64,000 nt of DNA from Talaromyces rugulosus (taxonomy: Eukaryota; Ascomycota; Eurotiomycetes; Eurotiales; Trichocomaceae), in the NCBI RefSeq assembly GCF_013368755.1, contig NC_049562.1, positions 4,650,001 through 4,714,000 on the forward strand. The letters run 5' to 3'. Position 1 is the stretch's first letter. Every line of letters begins with the position of its first letter. The notes beneath the pieces are model-generated. The model saw only the letters and a program-made list of their open reading frames with translations, was not told the DNA's origin and made no database searches. Of the stretch, positions 36,240-47,443 are shown one piece after another. The translations under genes and the position numbers were made by a program.

Positions 36240-38538
36240 TCATGCCAAAGGTTGTTGACTACTGGTATAGACGCCCTCAAAGTCTAACTGGGCCAGCATT
36301 CCATTGACTCTGTCGATTTCTCGACTCAAATCCTCGACGTTGACAGCCAAGCTGCTGACCTCGTCGAATCTCCGTCGCCGATTGGCATCCGCGATCATCT
36401 CCGAGACGAAAAACTTCTGCTCCTCAAGGACTATTAGCCGCTCGCGGAGGGTTTTCTCCTCTGTTTCAAGGGCTGATATAGCGCTGCTGTTGTCGCTATT
36501 GATGCTCTGTCCACTTCCATTGGCGGTATTGCTGCCATATTTTATAGACGCCAAAACAGACGTGTGCGGTTTGTTCCCGGACGGGCTGGCTGTAGCGCTT
36601 CGAATTGAAGCACTAGGTGAAGGGTTTCCATTTGGTGTAGCATGTTTCAAAATCTTAGGTAAACTCTTCAGCGGTAGCATATGCAGGTGAAGGAAACTGC
36701 TTGCTTGCTGGTATATAGCCTTTTGCAACTTTTGCTGGGTTGACGAATTTGTCGGCATGTCGCGTATGCGACGAGCAGCCGTATCATATTGGGCGAAAGA
36801 ATCTATAAGTCGCTTCCGAACTTTCGAAGCGTCGGTAAGTTGAGAATGCGTGGGTGCTTTATTAGGGTCCCTATATCTTGTCATGAGAAACAATACTAAA
36901 TGATAAAAGCAGGACAAAAAAGACTTACTGTAGTAGAGATAGTAACTTCTGAAATCTCGGGAGTAGAAGCCTTATCCCTCGTTCGAATTGTACGAGGTTT
37001 TCATATGATCTGACAAGCGGTGCGTGTTTTATTTTTTCTTCCTCAAAGTCACGGCGACTGAAAAGGGTCGACCTGCAGTCTTTGCACAGTCTTATGTCGA
37101 TGTTAACCTTGGATGGTACAGACTTTTCGGAAGAATTTTCTGGCTCTGTTGGATCAATTAGTAAATGAGCTGAGAACACGCTATGAGATGATCTTACTCG
37201 ACAAGACAGTTAAGCCAACATCGATGGAGCAGGCAGTGGCCGGATCCCCGCAAACAACTCTGCCACAAGTTCTGCAGTGATGCCTTCGGAAAGAGTAATT
37301 TGAGAAATCTTGTTGACAGAAGGGACAGCGCAAAACACTCCCATCATCCTGCCAGCTGACGATAGACTGCTCAATCTCTCGGCGCTGATCTCCTTGCCAT
37401 CCCAAAGGCCATAATTTGCTTGCGCCTGGCTGTATTTGGTCTACAGGTAGACTTGAGAGCGCTTGCGTCAACCGACTAAGTCTTTTCTCGAGTCTAGATA
37501 CTTCTAGAAATGCTTTATCGACGGTGTTTTTCCTTAATTGTGAAAATGTATCTGTGTGGTTTTTTGTAAAGCCTAGGAAATTTTCTTAGTATGGCTGGGA
37601 AATTTGCAAAGATTGGAGAATCTCACCATTATGGTCATTGTAACCTTCTCTTGACTTGTAACAGGTCTCGCAAACACGACACCACATGCCTCTAACAGGC
37701 TCATGATATGCAGCTCGTGACAGCTTCATTTGATACATTGTATGATCCTCGCAAAACAGTTGGCCGCATTTCCTACAGTTGACGCATCCGTTGGTTGCTG
37801 TAAGCCTCTTCCCACAGCTCGGCTCATAGCAAACGTCAAATGGTCCGCGAGGTTGCCAGTGTTCGCGAGTCACAACCTCATCAGGGTCTGGTTGCCGCAC
37901 TTCTACCGATGCGGTGACTTGTCGTGTTGGGGCGATGGAAGGGGGCTGTGAGTTCTCGTTGGATTCGAAAACGTCCAGCCCTTTTAGTTTTTGATTGAGG
38001 ACTGCTAACGGTTGGAAGCGCTTAGCCTTATCCATCTGGGCTTTGAACCAATCTTTGACCTCATCTTGTCTGATCTCCTCCAGGTTTTGATGCGCATCGT
38101 CGAGGTGCCTGTAGGACATGTGTCAGCGGATCGGAACGGCGAGGAAGCTCAGCTCGCGAGCATACCTATTCAACTGAAGCAATGTTACCTACATTCATTA
38201 GCGCTCTCTCGAATTATAAACTTGAAGGAAATGAAGACGATACGGACCATTTCCTCGTTGCATATTGGGCACGCCAGTTGCGTGCCGGACACCGTCGGAG
38301 CGGCTGATATGGAAGTCTCGGCATTGTCGAGACTGATGCGAGAGGCGAGGTCTTGCGCCTCGGGGGAAAATTGCGAAGCCGAGGCCGAGGCCGAAGCTGA
38401 CGCCTGCGAGTTCAGGGACAAGCTGCTCGTAGAGGGAGATAGTCGGCCTTTGGGCTGCGGAGACGGAGTCGAGGTAGCTGGAGAGAGGTTCTTCCCACTG
38501 CCGAGGACGCGGCCTCCACCCAGCACCCTCCGGGCCAT
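36240..38538 (-). CDS. PEP7: FYVE zinc-finger vacuolar segregation protein Pep7/Vac1, 680 aa
   Basis: Six exons: 38538-38248, 38188-38166 (23 nt), 38108-37627, 37572-37198, 37169-36929 and 36870-36240. The order of domains matches Vac1: a C2H2-type finger (CPICNEEM, completed across the tiny exon by NRHLDDAH), a Cys-rich first FYVE-like region (CGKRLTATNGCVNCRKCGQL), the second FYVE finger with the basic signature YSFRRHHCRTCGRVVCG, and a C-terminal helical Rab-binding region ending in a coiled coil. The protein binds PI3P and Rab5 (Vps21) on endosomes and tethers vacuole-bound vesicles. An Ala-Ser repeat near residues 46-55 comes from a GAGGCC-type tandem. Exon 1 ends at an unusual GTCCGT donor. 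Confidence 0.93.
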
Positions 38539-40003
38539 GGTCTAGGCGAGCATTAGCCGATGCTGCCGGTATATGCTGCAGGTATATAGGGCAAGGGCGT
38601 GTGGGAAGTTTCAAGGTCAAAAAGCACCCCTCCGTCAACAGAGTCGGTGGAGCATTGCGAGGCTGCAGCTTGCCGGGAGTTGAGGCGGAGACTATAATTA
38701 GCGCTCACCAGGGCTTGGCGTGCGGGACTCGCCCCGCACAGCGTTTCTTCGTATCGCTTGATATAAGATCTTCACCTATTATAAATTATAGCAGCAGTAG
38801 TACTAAAGTTATTAACTCAGGCTGCTCATGTGGTGGTAAACCACTATTGACCTCAACACTATAATAACGGTGAAATTTATCCTTTGCTAAGATAAACTTC
38901 TGATGACGAGTTCATGTTTGATATCAATTGATATTTTGTCTCTTCTGAGCAGTCAATCTATGGTTTATACATCTGTGTATTATACTAGAAGCCATAATTC
39001 TCTGGGACATGCATAAAGAGCGATGTAATATCCGTCATCAGCCGCCTTTTTCACATAAAAAGTGCAAATTGTATCACGGCGTGCTGGGGTGGGCTCTGAA
39101 TATGAATATGAAGGGTAAGCGGTAGCCATCATTGTATGGGCATATTTGTATGTGCAAAACAGGCATTGTACGTACCTTGAACTATTCTGGTCGGCTAGGT
39201 GTGGGTGCTAGACATAAACGTTCGCGGCTAGGCAGACTTTCCACCACCTGACCATAATAAAACGGCACCCTCATTACAAGGGGTTTCTTAGTCCCTTATG
39301 GTTTTAACAGAAGAGGAAAAGATAGAGAGAGAGGCAGAGAAGAAGAGGAGAAGAGGGAGGAAGAGAGAAAGAAGTGGGTGTTATGGGCCTCAAAATGGAA
39401 GGTGCCCCAGGTGCCGGTTCGCTCCTTCCTCAGTTACCTGCAGGCTACAAGTACATCCAAAGTCACATGACTAACACTGGTATAGGCATGAGTCAATCAA
39501 GCCTGTTCCAAAACAGTTCCCATACAACATTGAGTACCATGTTGTAACCAGAGCCAATCCTGGCAATATACCACACCTTACAGTAGCAGAGCACACAAAA
39601 TAGGCCGGGATGGGGATCCGCTCATCATTATTATTACTCACCTAGCAATTGACCTTATTAATATGTTTTCCTTGGTCTCTTATAGTAGTTTCACAGTAAT
39701 TTATATTTAATTCATAACAATAGTAGTTCAATATGAGATACTAAATGCCGAGCCTTGGCACGAAATGAACGTGGCCAATCAGCACCGCGGACGTATCAGG
39801 GTGCCGTCGCCGCAGCTGCCGCCAAACTGTCTTCTTGCTATTTTTTTCTCTCCCCTTCGTCGACGTTCTCTTTCTCGAGGGACATCATCCATCCTGTTTT
39901 GCCCTTCAAATCAGAGTTTACCGCCGGCACGCTCTTTCTTACGCATGAGTGCGTAACGGATTTTCTCGTTTCGAGTCGATTGACCTGCCCGCGTAGGATT
40001 CAC
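38539..40003. promoter_or_regulatory. Divergent region between PEP7 and SPF1, with polypurine tract
   Basis: About 1.46 kb. A nearly pure purine tract lies at about 39309-39376 (GA-rich). It is followed by a 54-codon frame (39383-39547) beginning MGLKMEGAPGAGSLL with no known family. The last 250 nt, before the SPF1 coding start, remain open in the SPF1 frame but hold no in-frame ATG. Confidence 0.4.
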
Positions 40004-43000
40004 GTGGCAAGATGTAAGCAACCCCATTGCCATCGCGAAACCAACCTGCAGTCTACTAACCTGAGGGGGGAAAAAAGGTCGAATATAGTGAAAGACCCCC
40101 AGATCCGAAGCGCATCTTTGCACAACCCTCTACCATTGCAGCTACACGCCTATGTGTGGCCCTTCATCATCGCCTGGCCCGTCTTCTTCTCCATTTATCT
40201 GCCACAGGATCTATATGATATTTATATCCAAGGACAAGAATGGACTTTTGTATACTCCGGGTCTATAATCACAGTGCAGTCACTGCTTTGGCTGATGACC
40301 AAATGGAGTGTCGACTTCGATGCTTTATTCACGGCCAAACGAGCCAAAACGGTAGACCGCGCTGAACTGATCAAGGTTATCCCAGTCGAGAATGCGGGCT
40401 CTGCCGAGATTTGCAAACTGCAGCAGGATGACAAAGGTGGAAAGAAAACAATTTCGTTTTTGTTCCAGAAGCGACGATTCCTTTACTATCCCGAAACCCA
40501 GACCTTTGCGCCACTGGCATATGTCCTGGATGCCGAACCTAAGCCAGCCATCAAGACCTTCCTGCAAACCCGGGGATTGACAAGCAAAGCCGAAGTCGAG
40601 CGCATTCAACATCATTACGGCGACAACAGATTCGATATCCCAGTGCCGACTTTTGTTGAATTGTTTCAGGAACATGCAGTCGCACCGTTTTTCGTTTTCC
40701 AAATCTTCTGTGTCGGTCTATGGATGCTGGATGAATACTGGTACTATTCTCTTTTTACCCTTTTCATGCTCATTGTTTTTGAGAGCACGGTTGTCTGGCA
40801 GCGTCAAAGGACCTTGAACGAGTTTCGTGGGATGAGCATCAAGCCTTATGATGTTTGGGTTTTCAGGGAGAACAAGTGGCTGGAAATCACTAGTGACAAG
40901 CTGCTCCCTGGAGATCTTGTTTCAGTCAACCGGACCAAAGACGATGGCGGCGTGGCCTGCGATATTCTACTTATTGAGGGCAGTGCCATTGTCAACGAGG
41001 CCATGCTGTCTGGAGAGAGCACGCCGTTATTGAAGGATTCGGTTCAACTTCGGCCGGGCGAGGACTTGATTGAACCCGAGGGACTTGACAAGAATTCTTT
41101 CGTTCATGGAGGCACCAAAGTTCTCCAGATCACTCATCCTAATCTGGGTGACCAGTCTGAAACAGCTGCTGCAGCCCATGCTGGTGTCCCCGCCCCTCCT
41201 GACAATGGTGCCCTCGGTTATGTGGTCAAGACTGGATTTGAAACTAGTCAAGGTAGTCTCGTACGAACTATGATCTACTCTACTGAGCGTGTATCTGCAA
41301 ACAACGCCGAAGCTCTCCTATTCATCTTGTTCCTCCTCATTTTCGCCATTGCTGCTGCCTGGTATGTCTGGCAGGAAGGTGTCTCGAAAGACCGAAAGCG
41401 ATCAAAACTCATGCTTGACTGTGTTTTGATTATCACCAGTGTGGTCCCTCCCGAGCTGCCTATGGAACTTAGCTTGGCTGTGAACACTAGTCTTGCTGCA
41501 ATGAGCAAATTCGCCGTCTTCTGTACTGAACCCTTCCGTATTCCCTTTGCGGGACGGGTTGACATTGCATGCTTTGATAAAACCGGAACTCTTACTGGAG
41601 AAGACCTTGTAGTTGACGGCATTGCAGGCCTAGGTCTTGGCCAGCAAGGCGCCAAGGTTGATGCGGACGGGGCACACGTTGAGTTAGCCAAGGTGTCTGA
41701 AGTTGGCACCGATACGACGCTGGTGCTTGCTACGGCGCATGCTCTTGTCAAACTGGACGAGGGCGATGTTGTTGGCGACCCAATGGAAAAAGCTACTCTC
41801 ACTTCTCTCGGCTGGACTCTCGGCAAAAACGATACTCTTACTAACAAGGCCACTGCCACTAATGCAAATTCTCGAGGCTTGGAAGCAGTTCAAATCAAGA
41901 GGCGATTCCAATTTTCATCCTCATTGAAGCGACAGAGTTCGATTGCCCATGTTATAACGAATGATCGGTCATCGGGCAAGAAACACAAAGCCACATTCGT
42001 TGGTGTCAAGGGAGCCCCGGAAACAATTCGCAACATGCTTATCAACGCACCGCCGAACTACGAGGAGACTTTCAAGTACTTTACCCGGAATGGAGCCCGT
42101 GTTCTGGCCCTGGCTTACAAGTTTTTGTCTACCGACGCGGATCTTGGACAAGGCCGCATCAATAACTACACTCGTGAGGAAATTGAGTCTAAACTTCATT
42201 TCGCCGGATTTCTCGTTCTACAGTGCCCTCTCAAGGACGATGCTATCAAAGCCGTTCGCATGCTGAATGAGAGCAGTCACCGTGTTGTTATGATCACTGG
42301 TGATAATCCTCTGACTGCTGTTCATGTCGCCCGTCAAGTGGAAATTGTTGATCGGGAAGCGTTGATTCTTGACGCACCCGAGAACGACACCACCGGAGAA
42401 AAATTAGTTTGGCGAAGCGTGGACGATAAGTTCAACTTGGAGGTAGACCCGTCGCAGCCACTTGACCGCAATATCTTGCAGACCAAGGATATCTGTGTCA
42501 CTGGTTATGCATTGGCAAAGTTCACGGATAAAAAGGCGTTCACTGACATCCTTCGCCACGCTTGGGTGTACGCACGAGTCTCTCCGAAACAAAAGGAGGA
42601 CATTCTCATTGGACTAAAAGCTGCCGGATACACAACTCTCATGTGTGGTGACGGTACTAATGATGTCGGCGCTCTTAAGCAGGCCCACATTGGTGTTGCA
42701 CTTTTGAATGGAAGCCCGGAGGATCTTACGAAAATCGCGGATCATTTCCGCATCACGAAGATGAAAGAGATCTACGAAAAGCAGGTCCAAATGATGGCAC
42801 GTTTCAACCAACCGCCTCCTCCGGTTCCTGTGCATATCGCTCATGTGTATCCTCCCGGCCCAACCAACCCACACTACCAGAAGGCTATGGAACGTGAAGC
42901 ACAGAAGAAAGGTTTAGCAATTGCACAAGACGCCGCCAACGGGGCCGCAACAGCGGTAACACAAGCTCCTCAACCGTCAAATCAAAACCTCACTCCTCAG

Positions 43001-44072
43001 CAAAAACGGCAGCAGCAGGCCCAGGCAACTGCTGCTGGTATTGCCGATAAATTGACTTCGTCGATGATGGAAGCCGAAATGGATGACGAGCCCCCGACCA
43101 TTAAGCTTGGTGATGCATCAGTCGCTGCCCCGTTCACCAGTAAACTGGCGAATGTCATTGCTATTCCTAATATTATACGTCAAGGTCGTTGTACCCTTGT
43201 TGCCACGATCCAGATGTACAAGATTCTTGCGTTGAATTGCTTGATCAGTGCCTACAGCCTTAGTGTCATTTACCTGGACGGTATCAAATTCGGAGATGGT
43301 CAAGTTACTATTAGCGGAGTGCTGATGAGTGTCTGTTTTCTGTCAATTTCTCGCGCCAAGGTAAGCGGTCTCTGACAATTTCACGAATGAACGTTTGCTA
43401 ATACATGCTTCTAGTCTGTCGAGGGCTTGTCCAAGGAACGACCCCAGCCAAATATTTTCAACATTTACATCATCGGCTCCATTCTTGGCCAATTCGCTAT
43501 CCATATTGCTACACTGATCTACATTTCCAACTATGTTTCTAAGACTGACCCGTATGTTCTCGAATTATTATTTGTTATGCGTATTTGATTGCTGACCTCT
43601 TTTGTCTCGCAGACGCCCGGACGATGTGGACCTAGAAGGTGAATTCGAACCATCTTTGCTGAATAGCGCCATCTATCTTCTCCAGTTAATCCAGCAAATC
43701 TCAACCTTCTCCATCAATTACCAGGGACGCCCTTTCCGCGAGTCAATTCGAGAAAACAAGGCGATGTACTGGGGTCTAGTCGGCGCCTCCGCGGTTGCTT
43801 TCTCGTGTGCGACGGAATTTATCCCTGAACTCAACGAAAAGCTGCGCATGGTGCCTTTTACCAACGAGTTTAAAATCACTTTGACCGTGCTCATGATTTT
43901 GGACTATAGCGGCTGCTGGCTTATTGAGAATGTACTGAAACACTTCTTCAGCGACTTCCGTCCGAAGGATATCGCTGAGCGCCGCCCCGACCAACTGGAG
44001 AGGGAGAACCAACGTAAGAAGGTGGAGGCTGCTGAGGCCATTGTTGAGCAGGAGAAAGCAAGGAAGGTCTAA
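40004..44072 (+). CDS. SPF1: ER P5A-type ATPase Spf1, about 1292 aa; start codon unusual
   Basis: Proposed exons are 40004-40013, 40089-43360, 43415-43551 and 43613-44072. P5A signatures are clear: SVVPPELPMELS in M4, phosphorylation motif CFDKTGTLTGE, and hinge MCGDGTNDVGALKQAHIG. Spf1 acts in the ER membrane and extracts misinserted tail-anchored and mitochondrial proteins; loss disturbs ER ion and lipid balance. Length matches fungal orthologues (1200-1300). From DPQIRSASLHNPLP onward the N-terminus looks ordinary. Upstream, a well-formed intron (GTAAGC donor, CTAAC branch, TATAG acceptor) leads back to GTG GCA AGA T, where an ATG would be expected; no in-frame ATG occurs in over 80 open codons before it. 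A less likely alternative is ATGA at 39945-39948, spliced at GTGCGT. Confidence 0.92.
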
Positions 44073-44630
44073 TTGAGGATGAATGACAATTCTATTTTAT
44101 ATGGGGGATACAAGTGTATAATAGAGTCTTTTAGAGAAGGAGCAAATTTATCACGGAGATAAATTCAATGGATTAGATTTCTCACTTGGCGGAGATCGAT
44201 TGATAGACTTGAACTAACGTTAAATGTATACAAAGAGGCGCATGTTACAATGTAGTGTTAACATGTATGCAAGTCTACAAAAATGCGCCAATCATCTGGT
44301 CACGAGAAGTTGAGCTGCATTCGGCGCTAGCGATGCTTGCAGGCAGCCCCACCTGCCCGCGCCAACCGGAAAACAACAACAAGCAGTGTCTCACTGTCTA
44401 TCGCAGCCCCGACAAGCCAGGTTGTTCTCGTTTACGCCCCAACGTTTTTTGACTTCGTGCGTTTCTGGTCCCAACCATGATGATATTTGCTACCTGCCAC
44501 ACGTTTTAAAACATACATCTCCAGTCGCATGACCTTCCCGCTGGAGAAATAAGATACATGTCTCGCTTTGACATTGCCTACTCAACAACATTCACTGCGT
44601 GGAGGACCTTGCAAGGAATAGTCTGTGACC
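44073..44630. promoter_or_regulatory. Intergenic region upstream of SCT1
   Basis: This 558-nt tandem spacer lies between the SPF1 stop and the acyltransferase start. The first part is AT-rich (SPF1 3' end) and the middle, near 44330-44450, is GC-richer (presumed promoter). No discrete element was recognised. Confidence 0.4.
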
Positions 44631-46706
44631 ATGGCAGACAATCCGTCATCGAGCGGCCTCTTGCTGGTCCCATGGGTTTATGACAGCCTCTTGACCATCT
44701 TCCGAGTCTGCTTGAATATCTTTTTCCGTGAGGTGTATGCGCCAGGAGCGTGGCGTATCCCCAAGAAAGGACCGGTGATCATTGTAGCCGCGCCGCATGC
44801 TAATCAATTTGTGGACTCGATTCTTCTAATGCGCATTTTAAAGCGCTATGCCGGGAGAAGAATATCGTTTCTGATTGCCGAAAAATCGATGAAAGAGCCG
44901 TATATCGGAGCCATGGCATCACAAATGGGGGCTCTCCCAGTCGTCCGTTCAATGGACAAAGTCAAGCCTGGCGAGGGTCTTATTTTCTTGCCTAATCCTG
45001 AACGCGACCCGACCCTTGTCCGTGGGAAAGGGACTGATTTTACGAATCCAATTTTCATGGAAAGCGGCACACTAATTCTGCCCAAAGTTGGCGACGAGGC
45101 CCCTGAGCAGCAAACCATAGCCGAGATTGTCGGCCCGCAAGAAATTCGCCTAAAGAAGTCGTTTAAGAAATTCGATCGAGATCATCCCTTGTACGAAAGC
45201 ATCAGAACGGGCACTTCGTTCAAAGTAGCCCCTCATATAGATCAGAGCCAGATGTTTGACGCCGTCTACCGAGGTCTTGAGTCTGGAGGTTGCATTGGGA
45301 TCTTCCCGGAGGGTGGAAGCCATGACCGTCCTAGCCTGCTGCCACTGAAAGCTGGTGCTGCAATCATTGCCTTGGGGACTCTTGCCCGTTCACCGGATTG
45401 TGGCCTTAGCATTATCCCCTGTGGGATGAACTACTTTCACCCGAACAAGTTCCGCTCTCGTGCCGTAGTCGAATTTGGCCCTCCAGTTGAGGTTCACCCG
45501 GATCAGATCGCCGCTTTCAAACTCGGTGGAAATTCAAAACGCAATGCTGTCGGGTCTCTCTTGGAGACGATCCAAGAGGCTCTGGATTCTGTCACCCAGC
45601 AAGCCCCGGACCGAGAAACGCTAATGCTAATCCAGAGTACCAGGAAGCTCTATAAGCCATTACGAATGAAGCTCCCACTACCGGTAGCTATCGAGCTGGG
45701 TCGCAGACTTTTAAAGGGATACACCCAGTTCAAGCATGAGCCGAAAGTTATTCAATTATCCAAAGACGTACGAGCGTACAACCGTCAGCTCAAGGCCCTA
45801 GGCATTCAAGATCATCAAGTGGAATGGGGAAATGTTCAACGCCGGCCGTGGTGGCTCGTGTTCTTGACGCTTTTATATCGTATTGGAGAGCTTGTCACAC
45901 TGGCTGTAGCGACATTGCCCTCGGTGGCTTTGTTCTGGCCTGTTTTTGTCACGGCCCGGGCAATATCACATTCAAAGCAACGGAAAGCACTTGCCAACTC
46001 CTCCGTCAAGATGGATGGCCGTGACGTTGTAGGAACCTGGAAAATGCTCGTGGCATTGGGATTTGCACCTGCATTGTATACTTGGTATACCTTCGTCGTC
46101 ACTGCTTGGCTGTATTATTGCCGACATGATGGATACTACGCAAGTGTTGTCCCATGGTGGGTGAACGCTCGATCCTATATACCAGACTATGTGCCGTTTC
46201 GCTTGTTTACCGTATTCTTCTTCGGCCTTATGATATCGGTCAGCTTCGCGGGACTTCGCATTGGCGAGATCGGAATGGACGTGCTGAAATCTCTGCCACC
46301 ACTTATCGTTGCCCTGAACCCTAGCTCATCGAGTGCACTGGTTAGGCTTCGCAACAAGCGGCGCGCCGTTGTCTCGCAAGTCATCAACGTCATCAATACC
46401 TTCGGTCCGGAGATATTCCCTGATTTCGAGCATGAGAAATTCGATGACGAAGCTTCTTTGTCTAATGGCGAAGCTGGCATAGATATCGACTACGCAACAT
46501 ACAAGTCACGGTTGAAGAGCATGCCACCTAGTGAACCCCAGACCCCTAGCAGGAGTCGCAGCGCCAGTGCCAGACGGTCGTCTGATGTTGCATATGGAAT
46601 CAGCAGTGGAACATGGCTGAAACCGCTTACGTCAGGGCCTTCGAAAGATGAGTTGGGTGAAATCAATCGTCGTATTGGTGGCTACTCTAATGATGGGGTC
46701 AATTGA
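44631..46706 (+). CDS. SCT1: Glycerol-3-phosphate acyltransferase Sct1/Gpt2, 691 aa
   Basis: Single exon, starting at the ATG in ACCATGG. The enzyme acylates glycerol-3-phosphate (and probably dihydroxyacetone phosphate) in the ER, the first step of phospholipid and triacylglycerol synthesis. PlsC-type motifs are present: PHANQFVDSIL (motif I), the substrate-binding GCIGIFPEGGSHDRPSLLPL, and IIPCGMNYFHPNKFRSRA. A hydrophobic stretch precedes motif I near the N-terminus, and further helices lie around residues 405-560. The C-terminus is Ser/Arg-rich (TPSRSRSASARRSS), resembling the phosphorylated tail of yeast Sct1/Gpt2. Whether it is the Sct1 or Gpt2 orthologue cannot be separated here; filamentous fungi often have both or one merged form. 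Confidence 0.94.
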   Translation: MADNPSSSGLLLVPWVYDSLLTIFRVCLNIFFREVYAPGAWRIPKKGPVIIVAAPHANQFVDSILLMRILKRYAGRRISFLIAEKSMKEPYIGAMASQMGALPVVRSMDKVKPGEGLIFLPNPERDPTLVRGKGTDFTNPIFMESGTLILPKVGDEAPEQQTIAEIVGPQEIRLKKSFKKFDRDHPLYESIRTGTSFKVAPHIDQSQMFDAVYRGLESGGCIGIFPEGGSHDRPSLLPLKAGAAIIALGTLARSPDCGLSIIPCGMNYFHPNKFRSRAVVEFGPPVEVHPDQIAAFKLGGNSKRNAVGSLLETIQEALDSVTQQAPDRETLMLIQSTRKLYKPLRMKLPLPVAIELGRRLLKGYTQFKHEPKVIQLSKDVRAYNRQLKALGIQDHQVEWGNVQRRPWWLVFLTLLYRIGELVTLAVATLPSVALFWPVFVTARAISHSKQRKALANSSVKMDGRDVVGTWKMLVALGFAPALYTWYTFVVTAWLYYCRHDGYYASVVPWWVNARSYIPDYVPFRLFTVFFFGLMISVSFAGLRIGEIGMDVLKSLPPLIVALNPSSSSALVRLRNKRRAVVSQVINVINTFGPEIFPDFEHEKFDDEASLSNGEAGIDIDYATYKSRLKSMPPSEPQTPSRSRSASARRSSDVAYGISSGTWLKPLTSGPSKDELGEINRRIGGYSNDGVN

Positions 46707-47443
46707 CAAAAACACGCTTGAGAAGTGGAATATGTATACTTTGGATGCTAGTAGAATGGGTCAATAGAAATACACTACGATTAGCCACCACATCCGTTTC
46801 AGTGAATTACATGCATGATTTATTACTATCACACTACAATATATTAGAATCCCTTTAATAAGGGCGCCTAGTTAAGCGGTAAATCGGTTGTACGAAATGG
46901 AGAGGATGGATCTTTTGCATGTGTCATGGCCGACGAATATCTCTGGCAAGCCTAACACAATGCATTATATACGAGGGTCTATATAAGACTAATCCTTTGA
47001 CATTAGATGGCCTTTTTTTTGTAATAACTACTTTATTATAATATTTTACTTATCCTTCTTTATAAAATATAATATCAGTGATATATATACTATTTAATCT
47101 TGGTTTATTATTTATTATTTATACTTTTTCCCCTGATAAATAAAGAATTCTTTAAGATGTTGCAATAATGCCTTGGTGTTAGACCATTCAATGTTCCAAC
47201 GGCTAAACGATAAACGACCCGCAGTGTTGATCAACACCAAATACGGTTCAATTTCACGATTACAATAATTCTTGATTGGTTGGTATAAAATAGTCTATGA
47301 TAGTAAATTTTTGACATTATATGTCGCAATAGTAGAGCCAGTTCCTTATGTCCATAAAAGCGTCCGTTCTCAGTGTATATATTCCTGCATATTCCTCTTT
47401 CACACCTCCGTGTCATCTTCGTATGAAGCGCGATTGAGACACC
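46707..47443. promoter_or_regulatory. AT-rich promoter region of the secreted DUF1214-like gene
   Basis: This 737-nt spacer is extremely AT-rich at about 46990-47150, with long runs of TTTATTA-type sequence. It could be a RIP-degraded remnant or simply a nucleosome-poor promoter. No gene was recognised. Confidence 0.4.
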
